Assembly (NCBI RefSeq): GCF_022436675.1
Contig: NZ_JAKUJZ010000004.1
Span: forward strand, 434,001 to 498,000
Direction of reading: 5' to 3'
Length of the DNA stretch: 64,000 bases
Source of the DNA: Rheinheimera hassiensis
Lineage (GTDB): Bacteria > Pseudomonadota > Gammaproteobacteria > Enterobacterales > Alteromonadaceae
Shown piece by piece: positions 35,689 through 43,552 of the stretch (position 1 is the stretch's first letter; each line of letters begins with the position of its first letter). Below the pieces are notes generated by a model, which searched no databases, had not been told where the DNA came from, and was given only the letters and a program-made list of their open reading frames with translations. The translations under genes were made by a program, and so were the position numbers.

Positions 35689-37364
35689 AGTCTTATCCCT
35701 CTGCCGCGCAAGTCATGCTGCGGCATATCATCAAATCGGTTGTTGTCGGCGGCGGTACCAAGGAAGCGGCGGTGAGATTCATCCCCATGCGCCTTAATGG
35801 TGTGCAGTTCGTAGCGGGTTATATCTGCCTTAGATGCCAGCACGGCGAGGAAGATAGCCACAGCGCTGTCGCCGTGTCGTTTGTTACCATCGCTGCCAAC
35901 TGTGCGGCTGTCATCAATACCAGGCACGCCCCTGAATATTTGGATCTGGCCTAAGTCGGTGATCACATCTTCATGCTTGGGTAACAGCAGTTCGTTGTCT
36001 TCAAACATGGCTTTAAAGCGCGGCATATTCTCGCGGTAGAACGCCACCGACAGCATTACCTCAACCACTTCAGCACCGTACTTGTAACGGGCTTGCTCGG
36101 CTAAGTACTGGCCGTTTCCGCGTGCGTCCAGGTAAATACCATCACGCCGTGGCAGCCGGTCACAGATGAAGTAAAGCGCCTGCTCTTGCTGTTTAAACGG
36201 TACGTTCTTCAGCTCCACTAAAAACGGTACCGTTCGCCTGGTGTCGTTCTCAACCGTGATGGGGGCGAATACGGTTAAGTCACCGCTACGCGCAAAGTCT
36301 TCGCCCAGGGCGTGGCGTAAATCCAGTGGCAGCTTCTTCAGTTCTGGCAGTACATGCTGCTCCAGCCACTCTTGCATCTCGCCAATGCGGGCATGTTCAC
36401 TGGCTTCGTTAAATGCAGTGGTACCGGTGAATCTGAGAATAGGGGCGTTAAGTATTGCGGCACGTTCACGCAGGCCACGGCTGATGTAAGCACCACCGCC
36501 GTTCTTCGGCACGCAGTAGTATTCTTCCAGAGCATCTTCTTCGGTTGCTGTTGCTTTGAGTAAGGCCGCTTTCCATGCATCCTCAGCCTCTTGGCTCCAC
36601 TCCTTACCCCGCACCTGGCAGATGCGTTTAAACAAGCCATGGGCGCAGGCATCATCAATAGTAATGCGGTGAACCGAGTAATCTTTTTTACCGGCACGCG
36701 AATCGTCAATCAGCTTATTGAAGGTATTTTCAACCCCGTTGTGGGTTGAGATCAAACGTACCTTTGCACCCCACATGGTGAGTGCCGTAGCAGCTTTTAA
36801 TACCTCTGCTAAGCGTTCGTGAAATGCTGCCTCATCTATCGTGACATTACCCTGCATACCGCGCAGGTTTGACGGGTTTGACGATAGCGCCTGTATCTTA
36901 AAACCGGATGCAAAGTAAATGGCAAAGGTCAGGATTTCTTTACCGTCCTGACCATCATCAATAAAGATTTCTTCCTGAATTTCACCGGCAGCTTTATTAA
37001 ATACCTTGGCCCACATGGCCGCAGCATCAATAAACTCCCGCGCCATTTCTTTAGTAGAGCCAACATAAAAATGGTTGGTACCGCCGTGGCCGCGTGCAGC
37101 GCTGGCTGTTAATGATGCATCACACGCCTCAGCCCAGGTGACGCCGGTTCGGCGTGACTTCTCACAAATCTTTAATGGCGACTCGTCGGCTATCCAGTCT
37201 TTTTGATACCCGAGCAACACTTCTTTAGGGTCGAAGCGGCTGAGCACGGACGCCTCATAAGCCGGGTCAAAGCTACTGCCTGACGCTAAAGAACCGCCAC
37301 TTGCTGCCGCACCAAGAGCAAGTGCAGCACCAACGGCTGCACCCAGTAACTTTTTCCTGGTCAT
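35685..37364 (-). CDS. Terminase large subunit, Mu gp28 family, with unusual N-terminus
   Basis: 559-aa packaging motor. The ATPase opens with LLGYQKDWIADESPLKICEKSRRTGVTWAEA (degenerate Walker A KSRRTGVT), then GNVTIDEAAFHE as Walker B and the Asp-rich nuclease part further on (YLDARGNGQY). Residues 1-27 are a hydrophobic Ala/Gly/Leu stretch after RKK that looks like a signal peptide, which is odd for a cytosolic terminase. The start is fixed by the TAATG overlap with the upstream gene. Confidence 0.9.
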   Translation of the reverse strand: MTRKKLLGAAVGAALALGAAASGGSLASGSSFDPAYEASVLSRFDPKEVLLGYQKDWIADESPLKICEKSRRTGVTWAEACDASLTASAARGHGGTNHFYVGSTKEMAREFIDAAAMWAKVFNKAAGEIQEEIFIDDGQDGKEILTFAIYFASGFKIQALSSNPSNLRGMQGNVTIDEAAFHERLAEVLKAATALTMWGAKVRLISTHNGVENTFNKLIDDSRAGKKDYSVHRITIDDACAHGLFKRICQVRGKEWSQEAEDAWKAALLKATATEEDALEEYYCVPKNGGGAYISRGLRERAAILNAPILRFTGTTAFNEASEHARIGEMQEWLEQHVLPELKKLPLDLRHALGEDFARSGDLTVFAPITVENDTRRTVPFLVELKNVPFKQQEQALYFICDRLPRRDGIYLDARGNGQYLAEQARYKYGAEVVEVMLSVAFYRENMPRFKAMFEDNELLLPKHEDVITDLGQIQIFRGVPGIDDSRTVGSDGNKRHGDSAVAIFLAVLASKADITRYELHTIKAHGDESHRRFLGTAADNNRFDDMPQHDLRGRGIRL

Positions 37365-37945
37365 TATGCGATCCCTAATATTTCACGCTTCAGCAGCTCT
37401 ACGGATTCTTTGGTTAAGCCTGCAGTTTTAGCCACCTTCTCAGCAGTGTTGGCCGCTTCCACAGCAAAGGCGCTACGGATTTCTTTCTCTACTTTAAGGC
37501 TGGACATAGACGCCGCTTCAATGCGTTGCACCACCAAGGCCAGCTGCCCAAGCGCTTTAGGTGATATAGGTTCAGCGCCATCTTCGGCGGCTTCGTCCAT
37601 CAGCTTCATGCTGGTTTCAAACGCCATGGTGCGCACGAACTCCTGCAGCAGCTTGCCCACGTCTGACGTTGGCGCCTGGCCTAGCTTGCTGATCCATACC
37701 TCTGCCACTTCTCGTGACTGCCTGATGCGCTCACCCACACCTTCAAACTTTTGGGCATAGCGGTTTAATCCGGTGCGGCTTAGCTTAGCGTCTTCGGGCA
37801 AGCCGGCTTCTTCAATCATTTGATTGATAGCCTCACGGATATCGGTTTGATGCATATCGCCACTGCGGATAAACGCATGCAGCTGATCGCGGATAACCTG
37901 CGGCAGCAGGTTAACTTTGGACTTACGACTACCTGATAATTGCAT
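37364..37945 (-). CDS. Terminase small subunit, DUF3486/Mu gp27 family
   Basis: 193-aa helical protein, N-terminally basic (GSRKSKVNLLP), with a helix-turn-helix-like part in the first 80 residues (DIREAINQMIEEAGLP, SRTGLNRYAQKFEGV). It is the usual partner of the gp28 terminase and likely recognises phage DNA for headful packaging. A GGGGG run serves as RBS. Confidence 0.88.
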   Translation of the reverse strand: MQLSGSRKSKVNLLPQVIRDQLHAFIRSGDMHQTDIREAINQMIEEAGLPEDAKLSRTGLNRYAQKFEGVGERIRQSREVAEVWISKLGQAPTSDVGKLLQEFVRTMAFETSMKLMDEAAEDGAEPISPKALGQLALVVQRIEAASMSSLKVEKEIRSAFAVEAANTAEKVAKTAGLTKESVELLKREILGIA

Positions 37946-37956
37946 AACGCCCCCTT

Positions 37957-38247
37957 TTAAGCCCGTGGGCGTTTAACACCCGGCACTGTGGCTTGGCCAG
38001 TGGCTACATCGTCACCACGGCCAGTCAGGCGGGCTATTTGGTAGTCAGACAACGTGCGTAACGTAATTAGATCCTGCTCTGCCAGCCAGGCTAAATGGGT
38101 GCGCACCTGGTCGCGGCTAACGTTGTGTCCATATGCTTCCAGGCATGAATCCAAAATGGACTCGTTAGCCTCAAAGCCCTGCATTTCACGCAAAGAGCGC
38201 AGGATCACAAGCCGCTGGTCTTCCGTTAATAATGTTTTAAATGACAT
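37957..38247 (-). CDS. Mu gp26-like phage protein (VpaChn25_0724-like)
   Basis: 96-aa protein with a winged-helix look: LTEDQRLVILRSLREM, then SRDQVRTHLAWLAEQDLITLR. These resemble the small ArsR-like proteins that sit just before the small terminase in Mu-like phages. AGGGG lies before the ATG. Function unknown; it might help the terminase bind DNA. Confidence 0.8.
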   Translation of the reverse strand: MSFKTLLTEDQRLVILRSLREMQGFEANESILDSCLEAYGHNVSRDQVRTHLAWLAEQDLITLRTLSDYQIARLTGRGDDVATGQATVPGVKRPRA

Positions 38248-38255
38248 ATAAACCC

Positions 38256-38555
38256 CTATTTATCATCCTTCAAACGCTGTTCTAATAGCAGTTGTGCCAG
38301 GTGTTGAACGGGCCGGATTTTCTCTTCCAGCGTTTCTACACTTCCTTTGGTGCGCTCCAGGGCAACCAGCAACTCAGTGATTTGCGTCTGGGTTGGCAAG
38401 CTGTCTACATGGGCTTGCAGCTGGTCTACTTTCTTTTCAACTTTCGCCAGGTCTTCACGCCTGGCGTAGGTCTTGGATAGCAGCGCCAATATCACCATGC
38501 CTGCAGTACTCATTGCCGCCCACAGCATGGGCCAGTAAGCTTTAAGCCACTCCAT
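38256..38555 (-). CDS. DUF2730 protein, Mu gp25-like
   Basis: 99-aa protein with one N-terminal membrane helix (AYWPMLWAAMSTAGMVILALL), then a coiled coil (LAKVEKKVDQLQAHVDSLP) to the end. The topology resembles lambda Rz-type spanins or DUF2730 proteins. It overlaps the zinc-finger gene by one base and lies in the lysis region, so a role in disrupting the envelope is possible. Confidence 0.82.
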   Translation of the reverse strand: MEWLKAYWPMLWAAMSTAGMVILALLSKTYARREDLAKVEKKVDQLQAHVDSLPTQTQITELLVALERTKGSVETLEEKIRPVQHLAQLLLEQRLKDDK

Positions 38556-38773
38556 TAGCGCGCCTCCTTAATGGCCTGGCAGCTAATACAACGCACGGCG
38601 CGAGGTACTGCAGCTAAACGTGGTAACGGGATTTCTTCACTACATTCAACGCAACAGCGGGTACCTTGCTTGTCTGTCAGCGGTTGCTCTGTAACTTGAT
38701 CCAACTGTCGTGCAAGGGCATTGTCTCTAAACGCCTGTTCTACATCTGAGGCGCGATCAAACAGGTCTGTCAT
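38555..38773 (-). CDS. DksA/TraR C4-type zinc-finger protein
   Basis: 72-aa protein with a four-Cys zinc site: CVEC near residue 41 and CISC near 62, with IPLPRLAAVPRAVR between. Short phage TraR-like proteins bind the RNA polymerase secondary channel and mimic DksA with ppGpp. One is common at this place in Mu-like phages. Overlaps its neighbours by 1 and 4 bases. Confidence 0.85.
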   Translation of the reverse strand: MTDLFDRASDVEQAFRDNALARQLDQVTEQPLTDKQGTRCCVECSEEIPLPRLAAVPRAVRCISCQAIKEAR

Positions 38774-39369
38774 TGACGCCCCTTAACAAGGCCAGCCAGC
38801 GCACCTGTTACTTTGGCACCGCTGCCTTTGGGGTGAGGGGCAAAGCCGTCCAGGGTACGTAAGCCTAAGTAACCCCAGGCAGGGGCTGATAAGAACACAG
38901 CAATGTAAGGTTCAAAACCAGAGCCAAAGCCAAACGCTTTTAAGCCTTCTATCAAAAAGCAGTACGCAAACGTTGCCCACATTGACTTGCGCGCCATGTA
39001 TGGCCGGGTAGTTCTGATGTACGGGTCTTCGGCTTTGTCGCCTGCACGGATCGTTTCTTGCGTTTCGTGGTGCTCAGCCTGCTTATCGTTTAGGGTCAGC
39101 TCCTGGCGGCGGGTTATTTCCTTTTCCATTTCCGCTTTAATGCGCTCCAGCTCAACCAGGCTTTCAGGTGGCAGCTTCTGCATTTCGCGGGTTAGCGCCA
39201 TTTCCTTTTGCGCACTGCTCATGCCCAAAACGCTGTCTACTTGCTCGACCATACCGGCCACTTTTTCCGCTGTTTCACTACCACCGAACATGGCCGATAT
39301 GCCACGGATGGCCGCAGGGCCAACCTCCATAGCGAGCTTTGCGGCCCCTAAAATTATTGAAAGAGACAT
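38770..39369 (-). CDS. Holin-like protein, 3-TM type
   Basis: 199-aa protein. An N-terminal amphipathic part and a long charged helix (ESLVELERIKAEMEKEITRRQ) precede two hydrophobic segments near residues 130-172 (MWATFAYCFLIEGL, FEPYIAVFLSAPAWGYLGL) and a basic tail. This fits the GTA/3TM holin family that forms lesions for the lysozyme. The neighbours are lysozyme and a one-helix coiled-coil protein. Confidence 0.78.
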   Translation of the reverse strand: MSLSIILGAAKLAMEVGPAAIRGISAMFGGSETAEKVAGMVEQVDSVLGMSSAQKEMALTREMQKLPPESLVELERIKAEMEKEITRRQELTLNDKQAEHHETQETIRAGDKAEDPYIRTTRPYMARKSMWATFAYCFLIEGLKAFGFGSGFEPYIAVFLSAPAWGYLGLRTLDGFAPHPKGSGAKVTGALAGLVKGRQ

Positions 39370-39623
39370 TGTTTTAAACTCCTGAATTTAGATAGGTTGT
39401 CGGTGCCGCCTGGCACCGCAGTTTGATTAACATAGATATGCAAACGGATATCGCCCGCAGTAACGTTGTTCCAGCCGGCAGCAAAATATGCCTGCATGGT
39501 GCCGCAGCGGCTAAACAGCGGAGGGTTCGAAGGAACGGGCTGGCCGGTTTCGTGAAAATGCAATTCAGCACTAAGGCGCTTTGCGCGCCCCTGAGCTTTC
39601 GAGTAGTCCCAGTTTTTGCCCAT
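39354..39623 (-). CDS. Small protein of the lysis module, function unknown
   Basis: 89-aa protein starting MGKNWDYSKAQGRAKRLSAEL, with GGAG upstream and the ATG overlapping the lysozyme stop. It contains CGTMQAYFAAGWNNV, faintly like the GW motif of ribosome modulation factor/CrpP proteins, but the resemblance is too weak to name it. It overlaps the holin-like gene by 16 bases. Confidence 0.65.
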   Translation of the reverse strand: MGKNWDYSKAQGRAKRLSAELHFHETGQPVPSNPPLFSRCGTMQAYFAAGWNNVTAGDIRLHIYVNQTAVPGGTDNLSKFRSLKQCLFQ

Positions 39624-40216
39624 TAGTAAATCTCCCACGCGGCATTGGTGAGGCTTACTAAGCGGTTATGCCAGCCTTCAATGAAGCGGCCTTGCGTGGT
39701 GTTCTTCAGCAGAATACGGGCATAAAAACGCGCACGGCGCAGGCCATAGCGTGCACACAGATATTCAACATCAGTACCGTGGATAGCCGCGCGGGATAAA
39801 GGGCCAATCTTGCCATCGGCTTTAGTACCGGCAATTTCCTGCAGCATTAAAAGCGCATTGGTTACGCCATGCTGCACAGCGGCGTCGAAGGTATACAGCG
39901 CAACAGGCCCCGCCCACTGCTGGCAGTAGGCAGGTTTCCAGTAGTAGGTGTGGTAAACAGAAACTATTTTATCCAGCGATAAAGACGAGATATCCAACGC
40001 CGGAAAAGCGCGCTTACTAATGCCGCCTTTGGTTTCGCCCCCGGCGTCTTTGGGGTCGTTAACATAACCTAAGTTTGGGTAAGGTGTGCCGGCTGCATTA
40101 AGTGCGCCTTCTTCAATAAGCACAAAGCGCACAGCATGGCAGAACTCAGGCGTATATCCTGCCGTAGCAAATGGGTAACTGGCCGGTGGTAAAGCAGCGT
40201 GGGAGCCGGAAAGCAT
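39623..40216 (-). CDS. Endolysin, glycoside hydrolase family 108-like
   Basis: 197-aa peptidoglycan hydrolase. FVLIEEGALN supplies the catalytic Glu region. NDPKDAGGETKGGISKRAF is the D...GG.T..GIS signature of GH108, and the C-terminal half resembles a peptidoglycan-binding domain (LLMLQEIAGTKADGKIGPLS). There is no signal peptide, so it needs the holin. The ATG at 40216 abuts a terminator hairpin and has no RBS, so the true start may be further in. Confidence 0.87.
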   Translation of the reverse strand: MLSGSHAALPPASYPFATAGYTPEFCHAVRFVLIEEGALNAAGTPYPNLGYVNDPKDAGGETKGGISKRAFPALDISSLSLDKIVSVYHTYYWKPAYCQQWAGPVALYTFDAAVQHGVTNALLMLQEIAGTKADGKIGPLSRAAIHGTDVEYLCARYGLRRARFYARILLKNTTQGRFIEGWHNRLVSLTNAAWEIY

Positions 40217-40265
40217 AAAAGCACAACCTGATTAAGTATATTAATCGGATTGTGCTTTTTATTTA
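40217..40265. terminator. Bidirectional hairpin terminator between endolysin and lipoprotein genes
   Basis: AAAAGCACAA (40217-40226) pairs with TTGTGCTTTT, and an inner CTGATTAA/TTAATCGG extends the stem. The plus strand ends in TTTTTATTT and the minus strand in CTTTT. It closes the lipoprotein transcription unit. Confidence 0.75.
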
Positions 40266-40288
40266 GGGGTCAGATAAATTAACTGATA

Positions 40289-40729
40289 TTAATTATATAC
40301 GGATACTGGTAAAAAATAGTTATCACGCATTGTTGCTTTTATTTTGCAAAAATCAAGGCTTTCTTGCTTGCCGACAACAAGAAATCCATTGATTCCATTA
40401 GCGTCACCACCAACATAAATCCAATGGGTGTGTCTGCTTTTGTTATCTTTTATTCTGAACTCAATATCATAAGTCCACCCATATTCTCTTGAACGATATC
40501 CTAATAAATCACGGGAATCATCTATCACATCTAGCTGATAAGTAGCATATACATGCTCAGCTTTTTTGACTGCTGGGCACAATTGAGAGAGAACTGAGCC
40601 AGCATCCTGAATTTTTTCTGAATGTTTAATATCACGTTCATTGATTTCAAAATGAAAATCTTCATCTGGCTTGCTACAGCCATAAACCAAAGCTGTTAAT
40701 ATTAAAAGTAATGGCAGTAATTTCTTCAT
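40289..40729 (-). CDS. AT-rich lipoprotein, candidate moron
   Basis: 146-aa lipoprotein: MKKLLPLLLILTALVYGC, where the lipobox LVYGC gives a lipid-anchored Cys18, then a soluble domain with YATYQLDVIDD and HTHWIYVGGD. G+C is far lower than in neighbours (19 of 60 bases in 40441-40500). A terminator stands directly downstream. Small lipoproteins in this setting often block superinfection at the envelope (Llp, Cor), but no homology to those is claimed. RBS AAGGAAAGG. Confidence 0.82.
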   Translation of the reverse strand: MKKLLPLLLILTALVYGCSKPDEDFHFEINERDIKHSEKIQDAGSVLSQLCPAVKKAEHVYATYQLDVIDDSRDLLGYRSREYGWTYDIEFRIKDNKSRHTHWIYVGGDANGINGFLVVGKQESLDFCKIKATMRDNYFLPVSVYN

Positions 40730-40739
40730 AAACCTTTCC

Positions 40740-41153
40740 TTAAAACAAATCCGGTTGTCTGTTTTTCACTTCTCGCTTGCGCATCTTAGCAACAACCCGA
40801 TAGATATGCTGCATGCTTTTGTCGTACTTGCGTGACAGCTCTTCCACGTTGTCGCCCTTAAACTCCTGCCAGATAGACAGGTTCATAATCTCCGCTTCTA
40901 ACTGGCGGCCCCGTGGCAGATACAGCTGCACGCCGCCGAACTCGCGGCAAATGCGATTCAGCAACGCGATAGCAATTTTAGTGTCGGCGCCATGCGTTTC
41001 AAGCTCGTTTTTAAACATGGCGTAAATCTGCCGCATTGCTTCGGGCCAGCGCTGTGACTCTTCATCTTCGGCTATGCGCTCAACGTCATCTAAGCTGACA
41101 TTGTCATAACCAAAGAAGTCGGCGGTATCGTCTGCTGCATTATGCTCACTCAT
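40740..41153 (-). CDS. mor: Mor-family middle/late transcription activator
   Basis: 137-aa protein of the Mu Mor/C family: residues ~35-90 form the dimerisation region (QIYAMFKNEL, ALLNRICREFGGVQLYLPRG) and ~90-130 the helix-turn-helix (GDNVEELSRKYDKSMQHIYRVV). It should activate transcription of the lysis and morphogenesis genes to its left. RBS GAGGTG. It overlaps the upstream gene by 8 bases. Only one Mor/C-type gene is present, so it may do the work of both Mu proteins. Confidence 0.9.
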   Translation of the reverse strand: MSEHNAADDTADFFGYDNVSLDDVERIAEDEESQRWPEAMRQIYAMFKNELETHGADTKIAIALLNRICREFGGVQLYLPRGRQLEAEIMNLSIWQEFKGDNVEELSRKYDKSMQHIYRVVAKMRKREVKNRQPDLF

Positions 41154-41634
41154 GGTTCACCTCAATAATGCGGCCACCCAGTTTTAGCATGTGCGCTTCA
41201 AACAGGCGGCGGTCTTCCTCGGGGTTAGTTACGGTTTGCGCTTTGTACTCAATAGTACTGCCCGCCGGTGTTTCAGCGGCTATCTGCCCAAGGCGGGTGG
41301 TAAGCACCTTGCGCAGGTAGTTGTGGTTGGTTAGCTGTTTGCCGTTACCGTTTATGCGGTTTTGCTGCAGGCTGGCCACGGTTTGCTCCAGCGCTTCGGC
41401 CAAAGCATTGTGGTTGCCGGTTAGTGCCAGAGTTTCCTGCACCAGGCTAAGTGCCTTGCTGTTGCTTAAGTCTTGTTTGGTTGGCCGGAACAACGCCAGA
41501 TACGCCACCATATTGCCACCCAGCTTGTAATTCATACGCGAAAACTGGCCCAGCAACTGGCGACCAGCATCGTCGGCCACAAGTTGATCCAGGTGGATAT
41601 TTGTATGGCAAACAGGGCAGCGGCTTAATTTCAT
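41146..41634 (-). CDS. Zinc-ribbon-like phage protein next to mor
   Basis: 162-aa protein with an N-terminal CPVCHTNIH motif (half of a zinc knuckle; no second Cys pair seen), then a helical body (SLVQETLALTGNHNALAEALEQTV). Not recognised as a named family. It overlaps gemA by 4 bases and mor by 8, so it belongs to the early/middle operon. A regulatory role beside mor is possible by position. Confidence 0.7.
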   Translation of the reverse strand: MKLSRCPVCHTNIHLDQLVADDAGRQLLGQFSRMNYKLGGNMVAYLALFRPTKQDLSNSKALSLVQETLALTGNHNALAEALEQTVASLQQNRINGNGKQLTNHNYLRKVLTTRLGQIAAETPAGSTIEYKAQTVTNPEEDRRLFEAHMLKLGGRIIEVNHE

Positions 41635-42215
41635 AACATAGCCCCGTTAATGCGTTCCCAGCGCTTCAGCAACTCTTTGTAGCTGTCTTTCGGATCAGGC
41701 TGGTAGCCGCGCTTTTTAAGGTTCTCGAACAAGCAACGGCGCGCCCAGCGCTTTAAGCTGTTAAGGGTTTTGTCCGCATCGTCACCGCGTAACCACTGCA
41801 CCTCGGCAATGCCGGTACCATCGTTAGCCGCGGCTGTCATGCGCTTAACCCATTCGTTCAGGGCGGTTTCGCTGCCGTCTTCAATAAAGCCGGCGCGGTG
41901 CATAAAAATCCACAGGGCGCGTATAGCACTGCGCTCGTCCTTAGGGCCATCTGCTGTGCCGGGGCTAAAGCGCTTATTCGCTGTTGGTTTAAAACCCAAG
42001 TCTTTAAACGCTTCAAGCACTGTAAAAAGCTCGGGCACTGTTAGCTGGCTGCAGCTGGTTTTGCCCTTTGCGTAGTGGGCAAGGTTGGCGCGGTAGCTGT
42101 CTTCATCCATACCCAGCTGGGTGCGTGCGATGTGGATCATGCTAACCAGGGTTCGCCGCTGGGCGGCGGCAGTTGAAACGCCGGAACGCCGGGCTTTTTC
42201 TGTGATATAGGTCAT
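41631..42215 (-). CDS. gemA: GemA/DUF1018 (Mu gp16) regulatory protein
   Basis: 194-aa protein of the GemA family, which in Mu alters host gene expression and DNA topology. Seen: MIHIARTQLGMDEDSYRANLAHY near residue 26 and LTVPELFTVLEAFKDLGF near 58, the family core, then a C-terminal part with ALWIFMHRAGFIEDGSETAL. A shorter form starting at that internal MIHIARTQ is possible. Confidence 0.88.
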   Translation of the reverse strand: MTYITEKARRSGVSTAAAQRRTLVSMIHIARTQLGMDEDSYRANLAHYAKGKTSCSQLTVPELFTVLEAFKDLGFKPTANKRFSPGTADGPKDERSAIRALWIFMHRAGFIEDGSETALNEWVKRMTAAANDGTGIAEVQWLRGDDADKTLNSLKRWARRCLFENLKKRGYQPDPKDSYKELLKRWERINGAML

Positions 42216-42412
42216 TCGGCACCTGCCTTGGCCTGCTGGCGAAGTTGGTTTTCACTGACAGCCTTATCGTAATCTGCCAAAACAAATAGCCCGGTATCCT
42301 CGCCACACATGCAAGCTAACTCGTCAAAAGCTTTCTTGTTTTCGCCTTTAAGCATTAGGCCCATAATGATGCTGTACTTCTGTTTTCTTTCATCTTTTTT
42401 AAGTGGCATCAC
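42212..42412 (-). CDS. Unknown small early phage protein (66 aa)
   Basis: Basic N-terminus (MPLKKDERKQKYS) and a helical body containing a CMCG motif near residue 34. Not recognised. It overlaps gemA and the next gene by 4 bases on each side, and this tight coupling is the main support that it is real. Confidence 0.6.
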   Translation of the reverse strand: MMPLKKDERKQKYSIIMGLMLKGENKKAFDELACMCGEDTGLFVLADYDKAVSENQLRQQAKAGAE

Positions 42413-42672
42413 GCACCTGCCTTAGCTTGCTGTTCAGCAAACCATGTTGGGATAGGAAATCTGGATGTAAACAAGTAAGCATCAACTTGCTCGGCTTCTA
42501 TATCCTTGGCTTCCGGCCAATTGCTAAGAATTTCATCAACATCATCTGCGTATGCCACAACGATGGAATGACTGTTATCAGCCGCATATCCACTGCACCA
42601 GTATGGGTGTTTAACCGGCCATTTAATTGGACGGTAATCTTCTGGGTTTGCCTTAAATCTGGCCCGAATCAT
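42409..42672 (-). CDS. Unknown small early phage protein (87 aa)
   Basis: Acidic 87-aa protein with WCSGYAADNSHSIVVAYADDVDEILSNWPEA, suggesting an alpha/beta fold. Not recognised. It overlaps both neighbours by 4 bases. Small acidic early phage proteins are often inhibitors of host enzymes, but nothing in the sequence proves that here. Confidence 0.6.
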   Translation of the reverse strand: MIRARFKANPEDYRPIKWPVKHPYWCSGYAADNSHSIVVAYADDVDEILSNWPEAKDIEAEQVDAYLFTSRFPIPTWFAEQQAKAGA

Positions 42673-42833
42673 AGTTCACCTGCCTGCAGCCTGATGTCTG
42701 CAAACACCCGCTGTACCCGTGCGATCAGTTCGTCATGCATCTGGGGGGCAGATGGCATGTAATCCGGGTGAGGTAATGTTGCGGTGTAGTCGCCAATCTC
42801 ACTGATAATTAAACGTTCTGCTGTCTCTAACAT
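42669..42833 (-). CDS. Unknown small early phage protein (54 aa)
   Basis: Started at ATG 42833 (MLETAERLIISEIGDY), which has GGAG seven bases upstream; the frame is open further, to 42890, but without an RBS. Acidic and helical, ending IRLQAGEL. Not recognised. Confidence 0.6.
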   Translation of the reverse strand: MLETAERLIISEIGDYTATLPHPDYMPSAPQMHDELIARVQRVFADIRLQAGEL

Positions 42834-42844
42834 AATTACTCCGT

Positions 42845-43003
42845 TTATTCCCAAGGCTGCAGGCCAAGCTGCAGGCGCTTTGTATTCCAAGATTCAACTA
42901 ATGCCTTAGCATCCTCTGCGTCTGCAGCTGTTGGCTTGCTGTGGCCGCGCTCTGTTGCTAATTGCTCAGCCGTTGCCATTTCAAACTCAGTTGGTTTTTG
43001 CAT
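42845..43003 (-). CDS. Unknown 52-aa early phage protein
   Basis: Short frame from ATG 43003 to TAA 42845 encoding MQKPTEFEMATAEQLATERG and a Trp-containing end (LQLGLQPWE). It fills the gap between two early genes, and the next start lies 12 bases beyond its stop. RBS weak (GAGCAG). Support: codon style and perfect fit in the operon. Confidence 0.5.
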   Translation of the reverse strand: MQKPTEFEMATAEQLATERGHSKPTAADAEDAKALVESWNTKRLQLGLQPWE

Positions 43004-43072
43004 AGTGGCTGCTCATCAGTACCGGTGAACCACCACCGGCAGACGCCCCAAACTGCAGGGCGTTTCGCTTAG

Positions 43073-43549
43073 TCAACCGGGTTCTGTTTCCGGCGTTTTC
43101 AGAAAAAAAGCGTGGGTCAGCTCTAAGCCTTCAAGCTTTTTAAACTGGCGGCACAGCACTGAGGCTTTTGAGAAGTAAGGTAGAAATATTTCCGTCTTTG
43201 CATGCAGGTTCGGAAAGTATTTTTTTGCGTCACGCTTACCAAAGTTCTTTTCAATTTCAGCAATTTTTTTAGGTGTATATACACTGAGTGTTTTTTTGCT
43301 CCACACCTGCGGTAAAAACTCTGGCATGTCGTCCGGTTTCTTATCAGTACGGCAAGCCCAGCCGCCTTTAATAACGCCATCTATATAAACAACCAGCACT
43401 GTTGTGGACTCGCTTTTACGCTCACGGCTAACGCTAATCTCATGCCCTTGATAGCTGAATCTGATACTCACATAGACAGCCGCCATTTCCTTTTCAATAG
43501 CAGCCCATTGCTCTTTAGTGATTAAGCTCACCGGCTTCTGTTGGCTCAT
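43073..43549 (-). CDS. Unknown early phage protein (158 aa)
   Basis: Alpha/beta protein with VSIRFSYQGHEISVSRERKS, which reads as two strands, and a Lys/Phe-rich second half. Slightly lower G+C than its neighbours. Not recognised. It lies in the early region between transposition genes and gemA, where Mu keeps accessory genes. Confidence 0.65.
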   Translation of the reverse strand: MSQQKPVSLITKEQWAAIEKEMAAVYVSIRFSYQGHEISVSRERKSESTTVLVVYIDGVIKGGWACRTDKKPDDMPEFLPQVWSKKTLSVYTPKKIAEIEKNFGKRDAKKYFPNLHAKTEIFLPYFSKASVLCRQFKKLEGLELTHAFFLKTPETEPG

Positions 43550-43552
43550 GGC

